NCBI GenBank assembly: GCA_965248075.1
Contig: CBDFIL010000001.1
Location: 682,001 to 746,000 of the forward strand
Direction: 5' to 3'
Source: VXNE01 sp965248075
Lineage (GTDB): Bacteria > Pseudomonadota > Gammaproteobacteria > Pseudomonadales > Azotimanducaceae
Length of the DNA: 64,000 bases
Below the pieces are notes generated by a model. The model ran no database searches. It was not told where the DNA came from and saw nothing but the letters and a program-made list of their open reading frames with translations. The position numbers and the translations under genes are program-made. Below are positions 17,979 to 25,909 of this stretch, piece after piece. Each line of letters begins with the position of its first letter. Position 1 is the first letter of the stretch.

Positions 17979-18454
17979 GCGGCATGGAACGGTACCAGGA
18001 TCCCGAGGTCATCCAGCGCGTGCTGCACGGCGCCAGGACGGTCGCCATCGTCGGCCTCTCGTCGAACGAGCTGCGGGCCAGCCACTTCGTCGGCTTCTAC
18101 GTCGCGCGCCATGGCTACCGCGTCATCCCCGTGAATCCACGCGAGGAAGAGGTGCTCGGCGCGCGTTCCTACCCCAGCCTGACCGACGTTCCGGACCCCG
18201 TGGACCTCGTGGACGTATTTCGAGCACCCCCGGCCGTGCCGGCCATCGCCCGCGAGGCCGTGGCGATCGGCGCGAAGGCCCTCTGGCTGCAGTTCGGCGT
18301 CATCAGCCCGGAGGGCGCGGAGATCGCCGAACAGGCGGGCCTCGACGTGGTCATGGACCGGTGCCTCAAGATCGAGCACGCACGCTACATCGGGCGCATG
18401 GGCGTGCTGGGGTTCGACACCGGCGTGATCTCGGCTCGGCGCCCGGCGTCCTGA
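17975..18454 (+). CDS. CoA-binding (YccU-like) protein
   Basis: The 159-residue protein is one Rossmann-type CoA-binding domain: TVAIVGLSSNELRASHFV, GYRVIPVNPREEEVLG, LWLQFGVIS and the conserved end VMDRCLKIEHAR. Stand-alone members of this group are poorly characterised and may sense or carry acyl-CoA. The ATGA overlap with metY indicates translational coupling and a possible role in methionine or sulfur metabolism. Confidence 0.9.
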   Translation: MSGMERYQDPEVIQRVLHGARTVAIVGLSSNELRASHFVGFYVARHGYRVIPVNPREEEVLGARSYPSLTDVPDPVDLVDVFRAPPAVPAIAREAVAIGAKALWLQFGVISPEGAEIAEQAGLDVVMDRCLKIEHARYIGRMGVLGFDTGVISARRPAS

Positions 18455-18477
18455 CCCGCCGGGCCACCAGCAACCCC

Positions 18478-19290
18478 GTGCCACGTCAAGAGCCAGCGGC
18501 CAGCGGCGACCGCTCCCTCGACGGCCTCGTCGAAGGCGCGGTCAACCTGCGCGATCTCGGCGGGCTCGCGACGCGTGACGGCGCCACCATCCGGCCGCGT
18601 CGTCTGCTGCGCTCCGGTCTCATGCATGCGATCACCCGCGCTGGCCTCGCGACCCTGCGCGAGACCGTCGGGGTGCGGACGGTCATCGACTTTCGCGATG
18701 CGAACGAACGCGTGGAAGACGGCGCAGTGCACTGGGCCCCTCACGGCATCACGAACCTGCATCTGCCGTCCCTTTCCGAAGCCGCCTTTCTCGCACAGCA
18801 GAAGGCGCTGTCGCCCGAGCAGATGGCGAACTGGAAGCCGGCCAAGGAGGGACCGGGTTTCGACCGCTATCTCTATCGCAATCTGGTCAACGGCGAGGCT
18901 GGCCAACGCGCCTATCGGGCGTTCCTGGAGCGGCTCGCGGAGCCGACCACCGGGACCACCGTCTTTCACTGCAGCGGCGGGCGCGACCGTACCGGGATCG
19001 CCGCGGCGCTGGTGCTGACGGTGCTCGGCGTCGACGAGCGGACGATCTGCGAGGACTACGCGCTCACCGGTGCACAGCTCGAACCGCACACGGGCCATTT
19101 CGCCGCACAGTTCACGGCTTCCGGTCTCTCCGCAGCGGAATGGATCGAGGTCTGCCGGTGTCGGCCCGAGACGATGGCCGCGTTCTTCGACGACCTGCGC
19201 ACGCGATACGGATCGCCTCTCGGCTACGTCGAAACGATCGGTGTCGGGTCAGAAACGGCGGCCGCGATCCGCGCGGCATTGCTCGTCTGA
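18478..19290 (+). CDS. tyrosine-protein phosphatase (Y_phosphatase3 family)
   Basis: The catalytic P-loop HCSGGRDRTG (Cys and Arg of the CX5R motif) and the N-terminal NLRDLGGL block identify a bacterial dual-specificity or tyrosine phosphatase. The GTG at 18478 is the first start after the previous stop, 23 bases upstream of it, and gives 270 residues; a start a few codons later is possible. It follows the CoA-binding gene on the same strand. Such enzymes may act on phosphotyrosine or phosphoinositides. Confidence 0.85.
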   Translation: MPRQEPAASGDRSLDGLVEGAVNLRDLGGLATRDGATIRPRRLLRSGLMHAITRAGLATLRETVGVRTVIDFRDANERVEDGAVHWAPHGITNLHLPSLSEAAFLAQQKALSPEQMANWKPAKEGPGFDRYLYRNLVNGEAGQRAYRAFLERLAEPTTGTTVFHCSGGRDRTGIAAALVLTVLGVDERTICEDYALTGAQLEPHTGHFAAQFTASGLSAAEWIEVCRCRPETMAAFFDDLRTRYGSPLGYVETIGVGSETAAAIRAALLV

Positions 19291-19300
19291 CAGCAGTCGC

Positions 19301-21010
19301 TCAACCGGGGCGTACCCAGATCGGTGACGTCCAGGCGCGTTCCTGGATGGTCGCCGGCAGGTCCGGGCGCCGTGGCGTGCCGGCCCGAATCGCGTCCCAG
19401 GTCGACCAGCGACAGGTCGGGTTCTCGAGCGCGCGCACATAGTAGAAGGCGCGCTGTCCGGCCTCGTAGGCGGTGTCCTGCCACGTGGCCTCGAGCTGAC
19501 CCGCCCCCACGTCGCCATCGTAGGCGCATGTCGCGGGATCGACGCGCGCCCCGTTGTCGGGACAGCGGTTGGTGTCAGGGTCCACCTGCAAGCCGTCCGA
19601 ACAGGCGACGTCAAGGACCTCCTCACGACCCGCCCCGTCCTCGAGCCACCCCTTCACGATCTGCAGGCGCTGCAGCTTCGCCCCGGCCGGGTCCGCCACC
19701 GCCCAGGCCTCGAAGGTCGGCTTGCCCTCGCCCGCCGTGACCTCGCCGCCCTGTGGCACGGGCGCCTCGAACCCGCCGGTCAGGCGGACCTTGATGCGCG
19801 GCCCACTGGTGCCGAACGTCTCCCGGCGCCGGAACGCTTCGTAGATCGCCTCACGGGTGTTCTCCGGGGCCCATACGCCGGCGAGGGCGGCGGCGCTGTG
19901 GTAACGCGAGGAGGTTTCCCGATAACCGACGCCCGCCTCATCCACGGGTACGGACCCGTTCCGTTCGGCCGCCGGGCGACCGCCATCCTTGAGACTGAAG
20001 TTCTCTTCCGAGTAGGTCTGCCCCCCGGAGTGGTTGTCGCTCGCTGCCACGATGCCGAAGCGGTACGGGTTGACACCCAGGCGCTCGTCGAACTCGAGGC
20101 CGCGCAGCAGGGCATCGCGCACGTAGCTGCCGCTCGGATTGCTGCGCGCGTGGGGGCCGAGCTTGAACGGTCGGATCTCGAAGTCCGCCCACTCGTCGTT
20201 GGGCGACAGGAACGGGTGCGTGTCCGACGTGCCCTTCTGCTGCGCGATTTCCACCAGCGGCTCGTTGCGCATGCGCCGCTCGGCATAGGCGACATCCAGC
20301 GGGGCGCCGTCGAAGTAGGTGCCCTCGAACATCCGCCCGCCGGACAGGTTGGTGTTGTGCGGAATGGCGAGCGCCTCCATGCCATCCGCCCGATGGCGAT
20401 CCATCCAGTCCCAGAGATCCTCGGGGTTCAGGGTCTCGATGCGTCCGATCAGCAACTCCGGCACGCGCGTGCCCCGATAGATGACCACCCGGTGCTGCCC
20501 GTCCATGTCCTTCTCGGGCGTGAACTCGAAACCGATGAACGTGGTGAACGCGCCGGGGTCGTTGTGCCGCTCCGCCGCCCCCTGGATGTCCTTCCAGGCC
20601 GTCTTGAGATCCGCCTCGAGGACGCGGTCGTGGGGGAAGCGGAACGCACCGTAGAAGTCGTTGCGCGCGATGATGTCCTGCACCACCGGATCGTCACGGT
20701 AGGGATGCTCCGGGTCGTGTTTCGACGCCCACCACTGACCGAGGAAGAAGTAGTGGTCGGTGACCGCGTAGAAGTCGAGCGGCGTGTCGAGCTGGATCGT
20801 CACCCCCGCCGGCGTGACCAGCGGCTTGCCCTTCGCGAACTCGTAGGCGTCGTCGGGAGAGGCGACGGTGCCGAAGAAGAAGGAGTCGTACGAGTAACGG
20901 GTGTGGATGTGGAGGTCGCCGAAGTAGGCGTTCGGGGACTCGGCGGCGGCGCCCAGCGCACCGATCCATACCAGCAGGAACCCACTTGCGCGCCTAGCCA
21001 CCGTGCCCAT
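19301..21010 (-). CDS. exported DUF3604 protein (PHP-like)
   Basis: The 569-residue product has a short signal peptide (ASGFLLVWIGALGAAAES), then YFGDLHIHTRYSYDS with the His-x-His metal motif of PHP-type hydrolases, and later HNTNLSGG and SDNHSGGQTY blocks typical of DUF3604. Several cysteines near the C-terminus may form disulfides in the periplasm. The function is unknown; metal-dependent hydrolysis is a reasonable inference. It is convergent with the phosphatase and divergent from the nuo operon. Confidence 0.87.
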   Translation of the reverse strand: MGTVARRASGFLLVWIGALGAAAESPNAYFGDLHIHTRYSYDSFFFGTVASPDDAYEFAKGKPLVTPAGVTIQLDTPLDFYAVTDHYFFLGQWWASKHDPEHPYRDDPVVQDIIARNDFYGAFRFPHDRVLEADLKTAWKDIQGAAERHNDPGAFTTFIGFEFTPEKDMDGQHRVVIYRGTRVPELLIGRIETLNPEDLWDWMDRHRADGMEALAIPHNTNLSGGRMFEGTYFDGAPLDVAYAERRMRNEPLVEIAQQKGTSDTHPFLSPNDEWADFEIRPFKLGPHARSNPSGSYVRDALLRGLEFDERLGVNPYRFGIVAASDNHSGGQTYSEENFSLKDGGRPAAERNGSVPVDEAGVGYRETSSRYHSAAALAGVWAPENTREAIYEAFRRRETFGTSGPRIKVRLTGGFEAPVPQGGEVTAGEGKPTFEAWAVADPAGAKLQRLQIVKGWLEDGAGREEVLDVACSDGLQVDPDTNRCPDNGARVDPATCAYDGDVGAGQLEATWQDTAYEAGQRAFYYVRALENPTCRWSTWDAIRAGTPRRPDLPATIQERAWTSPIWVRPG

Positions 21011-21085
21011 GGTTTCGCCTCCCCTCGCCTGTCCCGCAACGTCCCGCGCCAGCCCCAATCCGCGTGCCTTCAGGGCCCTCGGTTC

Positions 21086-21114
21086 TGGTTTCCCGGCGTC
21101 GGCGTCTGTATAGT
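21086..21114 (+). promoter_or_regulatory. possible nuo operon promoter
   Basis: TATAGT at 21109-21114 is a good -10 hexamer. The -35 position (TGGTTT, 17-bp spacing) is weak. It lies in the divergent gap 83 bases before nuoA. Confidence 0.3.
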
Positions 21115-21196
21115 ATCGCACCCGATTGCCGGCCTCCCCGATGGACCGGCAAACCCTGTGCGAACTCTCAGTACAAGGAGCCACTGCGGACCGCCG

Positions 21197-21640
21197 ATGA
21201 CGGAAGGTCATGACATCCTGCCGTTCCTGCTCTATGCCCTGACGGTGGCCGCGCTCATCGCGGTGACCCTCACGGCAGCCTGGTTCATCGGTGCGAAAGC
21301 GCGCCACGGCGGCGCGCGAACCCTCCCCTTCGAGTCGGGTGTCGTACCGGTCGGCGAGGCCGAAGAAAGCCGCTTCTCCGTCGAGTTCTACCTGATCGCG
21401 ATGTTCTTCGTGATCTTCGACCTCGAGACCATCTTCATCATCGGCTGGGCCGTTGCGTTCTTCGAACTCGGCTGGCGCGGCTATATCGGCGCGTCCGTGT
21501 TCATCGCGATCCTGCTGATCGCCCTCGTCTACGAATTTCGCACCGGCGCCCTCGACTGGGGCGTGAAGAGCCGCTTCGCGAGGACGCCGCGCTACGCCCA
21601 GGCGAACCGCGACGCCGCTGGCATGCAGGCCGGAGCCTGA
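21197..21640 (+). CDS. nuoA: NADH-quinone oxidoreductase subunit A
   Basis: NuoA is a small membrane subunit at the junction of the membrane and peripheral arms of complex I. The 147-residue protein has three transmembrane helices and the conserved FESG and FVIFDLETIFI segments. It opens the 14.7-kb nuo operon. AGGAG lies about 15 bases before the chosen ATG, a longer gap than usual. The next gene starts 5 bases after the stop. Confidence 0.95.
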   Translation: MTEGHDILPFLLYALTVAALIAVTLTAAWFIGAKARHGGARTLPFESGVVPVGEAEESRFSVEFYLIAMFFVIFDLETIFIIGWAVAFFELGWRGYIGASVFIAILLIALVYEFRTGALDWGVKSRFARTPRYAQANRDAAGMQAGA

Positions 21641-21644
21641 CGCC

Positions 21645-22322
21645 GTGCAGTGGCGCCTGATCAAGACCGAAGCCGATGCCCCGATGGCCGCGGTGGACGC
21701 CGCCTACGAGGAGGACGCCGCCCGCGGCGTGCTCACGGCAAAGCTCGAAGATCTCGTCGCCTGGGGCCGGGCGAACTCGATCTGGCCGTTCAACTTCGGC
21801 TTGTCGTGCTGCTATGTGGAAATGGCGACGGCGCTCACCTCGCGCCACGACGCCGCGCGGTTCGGCGCCGAGGTCATCCGCGCGACTCCGCGCCAGGCGG
21901 ATCTCATCGTCGTGTCCGGCACGGTGTTCCGCAAGATGGCGCCCGTCCTGCAGCACCTCTACGAACAGCTGCTCGAGCCGCGCTGGGTCATCTCCATGGG
22001 CTCCTGCGCGAACTCCGGCGGCATGTTCGACGTCTACAGCGTGGTGCAGGGCGTCGACAAGTTCCTGCCCGTGGACGTCTATGTCCCCGGGTGCCCGCCC
22101 CGGCCGGAAGCGTTCATGCAGGGGCTCATGCTTTTGCAGGAGTCGATCAGGAACACCCACCGCCCCCTGTCCTGGGTGATCGGCGAGGGCGGATCCGCCG
22201 CGAAGTACGCGCCCAGCCAGCGTGACAAGCGCAACGCCGGGCGCATGCAGGTCTCGGACCTGGCAGAGCCGACCACCGTGGGGGACGCGCCACTCTCGGA
22301 CGAGCTGCTGAAGCGGCGGTAG
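21645..22322 (+). CDS. nuoB: NADH-quinone oxidoreductase subunit B
   Basis: NuoB carries the terminal [4Fe-4S] cluster N2, which passes electrons to quinone. The 225-residue product has the adjacent ligands Cys55 and Cys56 (LSCCYVEM), Cys121 (GSCANSGG) and Cys150 (PGCPPRPE). It starts with GTG. The C-terminal tail beyond residue 185 is variable in the family. Confidence 0.97.
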   Translation: MQWRLIKTEADAPMAAVDAAYEEDAARGVLTAKLEDLVAWGRANSIWPFNFGLSCCYVEMATALTSRHDAARFGAEVIRATPRQADLIVVSGTVFRKMAPVLQHLYEQLLEPRWVISMGSCANSGGMFDVYSVVQGVDKFLPVDVYVPGCPPRPEAFMQGLMLLQESIRNTHRPLSWVIGEGGSAAKYAPSQRDKRNAGRMQVSDLAEPTTVGDAPLSDELLKRR

Positions 22323-22329
22323 CAGCAAC

Positions 22330-24093
22330 ATGACCGAAGCGGCTCTCACCTCCGGATTCGTAGAACCGGGCCCCGTCACCGCGTTGCGGGCCCTGTTCGG
22401 CGACGACTGCGTCACGCAGCAGACCGCCGACGACATCCCCACGCTGTGGGTCGACAAGTCGCAGGTCGTCGAGGTGCTCCGGCACCTGAAGCACGAGGAG
22501 CATTTCGAGCTGCTCTACGACCTGTCCGCCATCGACGAACGCACGCGCCAGTTCCGCGACGGCCAGCCGGACTCCGACTTCACCGTCTTCTATCACCTCA
22601 TCTCGCTGCGCCACGACTGCGACATCCGCATCAAGGCGGCACTCCCCGAGCGGGCCGCATCGCTGCCCACGGTCACCTCCGTGTACCCGGTCGCCGACTG
22701 GTACGAGCGCGAGGCCTACGACATGTTCGGCATCGACTTCGCCGGACATCCGAACCTGCGCCGCATCCTGACGCCGCCGAACTGGGAAGGTCATCCGCTG
22801 CGCAAGGAGCATCCCGCGCGCGCCACCGAGATGGACCCGTTCACGATGACGCCCGAGTTCCAGGAGTCGCAGCAGGAAGGACTGCGGTTCGTCCCCGAGG
22901 AATGGGGCATGAGCCGCGGCGCCAGGCACACGGACTTCATGTTTCTGAACCTCGGGCCGAACCATCCAAGCGTGCACGGCGTGTTCCGCATCGCACTGCA
23001 ACTCGACGGCGAGATCATCGTGCAGGCGGTGCCGGACATCGGTTACCACCACCGTGCCCAGGAGAAGATGGCCGAACGCCAGAGCTGGCACACCTACATC
23101 CCCTATACCGACCGCGTCGACTACCTCGGCGGCGTGATGAACAACCTGCCCTACGTCATGAACGTGGAGAAGATGGCCGGCATCGTGGTGCCGGAACGCG
23201 CCCGGTTCATCCGCATCATGCTCTGCGAGTTGTTCCGCATCGCGAGCCACCTCCTGTTCTACGGCACCTACGCCCAGGACATCGGCCAGATGTCCCCGGT
23301 GTTCTACATGTTCGCCGACCGGGAGCGACTGTTCTCCATCATCGAGGCCATCACGGGCGGCCGCATGCACCCGAGCTGGTTCCGCATCGGCGGCGTCACT
23401 GAGGACCTGCCGGAAGGCTGGGACAGGATGGTCCTCGACTTCGTGCAGTACATGCCCAAGCGCATGGACCACTACGAGAAGATGGCGCTCAAGAACAAGA
23501 TCCTGCAGAAGCGCTCCGTCGGCATCGGCGCGTATACCACCGAGGAAGGGCTCGACTGGGGCATCACCGGCCCGTCCCTGCGCGCCACCGGCCACGACTG
23601 GGACCTGCGCAAGAAGCGCCCCTACAGCGGCTACGACCAGCTCGACTTCGACATTCCGACCGCGCAGAACGGCGACGTCTTCGACCGTGCCGTGGTGCGC
23701 GCCGAGGAGATCCGCCAGAGCCTGCGCATCATCGAGCAGTGCGCGCGCAACATGCCCTCCGGCCCGTACAAGGCGGACCATCGCCTCACCACGCCGCCGG
23801 CGAAGGAGCGCACGATGGAAGACATCGAGACGCTCATCCACCACTTCCTGAACGTGAGCTGGGGCCCGGTGATCAAACCGGCCGAGTCGTCGACGATGAT
23901 CGAGGCCACCAAGGGCTGGAACTCCTACTACTCGATCTCCGACGGCGGGACGATGGCCTACCGCACGCGTATTCGCACGCCGTCCTTCCCCGCGCTGCAG
24001 ATGATCCCGCTGATCAGCAACGGCTTCATGGTGGCGGACCTCATCGCCATCATCGCGAGCATCGACTTCGTCATGGCGGACGTGGACCGATGA
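22330..24093 (+). CDS. nuoCD: fused NADH-quinone oxidoreductase subunits C and D
   Basis: This 587-residue protein joins the 30-kDa NuoC domain (about 1-190, with EREAYDMFGIDFAGHP) to the 49-kDa NuoD domain (about 200-587, with GPNHPSVHG and IGYHHRAQEKMAE), which lines the quinone pocket. Fusion of C and D is typical of E. coli- and Pseudomonas-type complex I. It starts 7 bases after nuoB, and its stop overlaps nuoE by 4 bases. Confidence 0.97.
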   Translation: MTEAALTSGFVEPGPVTALRALFGDDCVTQQTADDIPTLWVDKSQVVEVLRHLKHEEHFELLYDLSAIDERTRQFRDGQPDSDFTVFYHLISLRHDCDIRIKAALPERAASLPTVTSVYPVADWYEREAYDMFGIDFAGHPNLRRILTPPNWEGHPLRKEHPARATEMDPFTMTPEFQESQQEGLRFVPEEWGMSRGARHTDFMFLNLGPNHPSVHGVFRIALQLDGEIIVQAVPDIGYHHRAQEKMAERQSWHTYIPYTDRVDYLGGVMNNLPYVMNVEKMAGIVVPERARFIRIMLCELFRIASHLLFYGTYAQDIGQMSPVFYMFADRERLFSIIEAITGGRMHPSWFRIGGVTEDLPEGWDRMVLDFVQYMPKRMDHYEKMALKNKILQKRSVGIGAYTTEEGLDWGITGPSLRATGHDWDLRKKRPYSGYDQLDFDIPTAQNGDVFDRAVVRAEEIRQSLRIIEQCARNMPSGPYKADHRLTTPPAKERTMEDIETLIHHFLNVSWGPVIKPAESSTMIEATKGWNSYYSISDGGTMAYRTRIRTPSFPALQMIPLISNGFMVADLIAIIASIDFVMADVDR

Positions 24094-24587
24094 GCGAAGC
24101 GGCGCCTCTCGAGCCGATCGAGCAGTTGTCCGTCGAGGAACTCGCGCTCATCGAAGCGGAATGCGCACACTTGCCCGACCGCCAATCCGCCGCCATCGAC
24201 GCCATGATGATCGTGCAGAAGCACCGCGGCTGGGTGTCCGACGCCAGCCTCTCGGCCATCGCGCGGGTCCTCGCGATGCCGGTCGCCGCACTCGACTCCA
24301 TCGCCACGTTCTACAACCGCATATTCCGCCAGCCCGTCGGGCGGCACGTCGTGATGGTCTGCGACAGCGTGAGCTGCTACATCATGGGCGCCGACGGCCT
24401 CGCCAGGGACATCGAGACCCATCTCGGCATCCGCTTCGGCGAGACGACGCACGACGACCGCTTCACGCTGCTGCCCATCGTCTGCCTCGGCGCGTGTGAC
24501 AAGGCGCCGACGATGCTGATCGACGAAGAGCTGATCGAGAACGTGCGCACCGAGAACCTGGGCGAGATCTTCGGCCGTTTCGAGTAG
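24090..24587 (+). CDS. nuoE: NADH-quinone oxidoreductase subunit E
   Basis: NuoE binds the [2Fe-2S] cluster N1a in the NADH-oxidising module. The 165-residue protein has the ligand pairs Cys-x4-Cys (VCDSVSCY) and Cys-x3-Cys (VCLGACDKAP) after an N-terminal helical domain. It overlaps nuoCD by ATGA, and nuoF starts 5 bases after its stop. Confidence 0.96.
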   Translation: MSEAAPLEPIEQLSVEELALIEAECAHLPDRQSAAIDAMMIVQKHRGWVSDASLSAIARVLAMPVAALDSIATFYNRIFRQPVGRHVVMVCDSVSCYIMGADGLARDIETHLGIRFGETTHDDRFTLLPIVCLGACDKAPTMLIDEELIENVRTENLGEIFGRFE

Positions 24588-24592
24588 GAGAC

Positions 24593-25879
24593 ATGCAGCA
24601 ACCCCTCACCGAGAGAATCGCCCGGCACGGCCACGTCGGCATCGACGACTACGAGGCCGCCGGCGGCTACGCGGCGGCGCGCAGGGCGCTGACGGAGATG
24701 ACGCCGGAGGAGGTGATTGCGCTCGTCAAGGACGCGAACCTGCGCGGCCGCGGCGGGGCCGGCTTTCCGACCGGCGTCAAGTGGGGCTTCGTGCCCCAGG
24801 GCGACGCGGCGGGGCAAGGCCCCAAGTACCTCGTCTGCAACGCCGACGAGATGGAACCCGGCACGTTCAAGGATCGTTACCTCATGGAGCGCGATCCGCA
24901 CCTGCTGATCGAGGGCATGATCATCGGCGCGTACGCCATCGACGCCGGAGTGGCGTACGTGTTCCTGCGTGGGGAGTACTTCGAGTCCTGCCGTGCGCTC
25001 AACGAGGCGATCGAGGCCGCCCGGGAGCGGGGTTATCTCGGCGCGAACGCGTTCGGTTCCGGCTTCGATCTCGACCTGCGCGTGCACAGTTCCGCCGGTC
25101 GCTACATCTGCGGTGAAGAAACGGCGCTTCTGAACGCTCTCGAGGGCAAGCGCGCGCAACCGCGCCTGAAGCCGCCCTTCCCACCGGCGAGCGGCGCGTG
25201 GGGAAGGCCCACGATCGTCAACAACGTCGAGACCCTGTGCAACGTCCCGTGCATCGTCGAGAAAGGCGCCAACTGGTTCCGGGACCTCGGCCTCACCGAC
25301 GACGCCGGCACGAAGATCTACGGCGTCTCCGGGCGGGTGAACCATCCGGGGCTCTGGGAACTGCCCATGGGTACGCCCATTCGCGAAATCGTCGAAGTCC
25401 ACGCGGGGGGCATGCAGGACGGCTACAAGCTGCGCGGGCTCCTGCCGGGCGGCGCCTCCACGGACTTCCTCGTCGAAGAGCACTTCGACCTGCCCATGGA
25501 CTACGCGGCCATCGCCGCCGCCGGCAGCCGCATGGGCACCGGCACCATGATCCTGATGGACGACTCGATCTGTCCGGTGGACCTCTCGCGCAACCTGCAG
25601 CACTTCTTCGCACAGGAATCCTGCGGCTTCTGCACCCCCTGCCGCGAAGGCCTGCCGTGGCTCGAAGAACTGTTGCTGGACCTCGAGGAAGGCCGCGGCA
25701 AACCCGGGGATATCGAAGTGCTCGAGAAGAACGGCGCCTTCATCGGCGCGCCCGGGAATACCTTCTGCCTGCACGCGGCCGGCGCCATCGAACCGCTGTC
25801 GAGCGCGCTGAAGTACTTCCGGAAGGACTTCGAGGCACACATCGAGCACGGCGGCTGCCCGTACGGCAAGCATTCGTAG
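24593..25879 (+). CDS. nuoF: NADH-quinone oxidoreductase subunit F
   Basis: NuoF holds FMN, the NADH site and [4Fe-4S] cluster N3. The 428-residue protein shows the Gly-rich GRGGAGFPTG nucleotide motif near residue 47, the conserved ICGEETALLNALEG block, and cluster ligands in SCGFCTPCREG with a fourth Cys in NTFCLHAAG. Its length matches the family. Confidence 0.97.
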   Translation: MQQPLTERIARHGHVGIDDYEAAGGYAAARRALTEMTPEEVIALVKDANLRGRGGAGFPTGVKWGFVPQGDAAGQGPKYLVCNADEMEPGTFKDRYLMERDPHLLIEGMIIGAYAIDAGVAYVFLRGEYFESCRALNEAIEAARERGYLGANAFGSGFDLDLRVHSSAGRYICGEETALLNALEGKRAQPRLKPPFPPASGAWGRPTIVNNVETLCNVPCIVEKGANWFRDLGLTDDAGTKIYGVSGRVNHPGLWELPMGTPIREIVEVHAGGMQDGYKLRGLLPGGASTDFLVEEHFDLPMDYAAIAAAGSRMGTGTMILMDDSICPVDLSRNLQHFFAQESCGFCTPCREGLPWLEELLLDLEEGRGKPGDIEVLEKNGAFIGAPGNTFCLHAAGAIEPLSSALKYFRKDFEAHIEHGGCPYGKHS

Positions 25880-25909
25880 GGCGCAACCAGCAGGGCAACG
25901 GAAGCATCC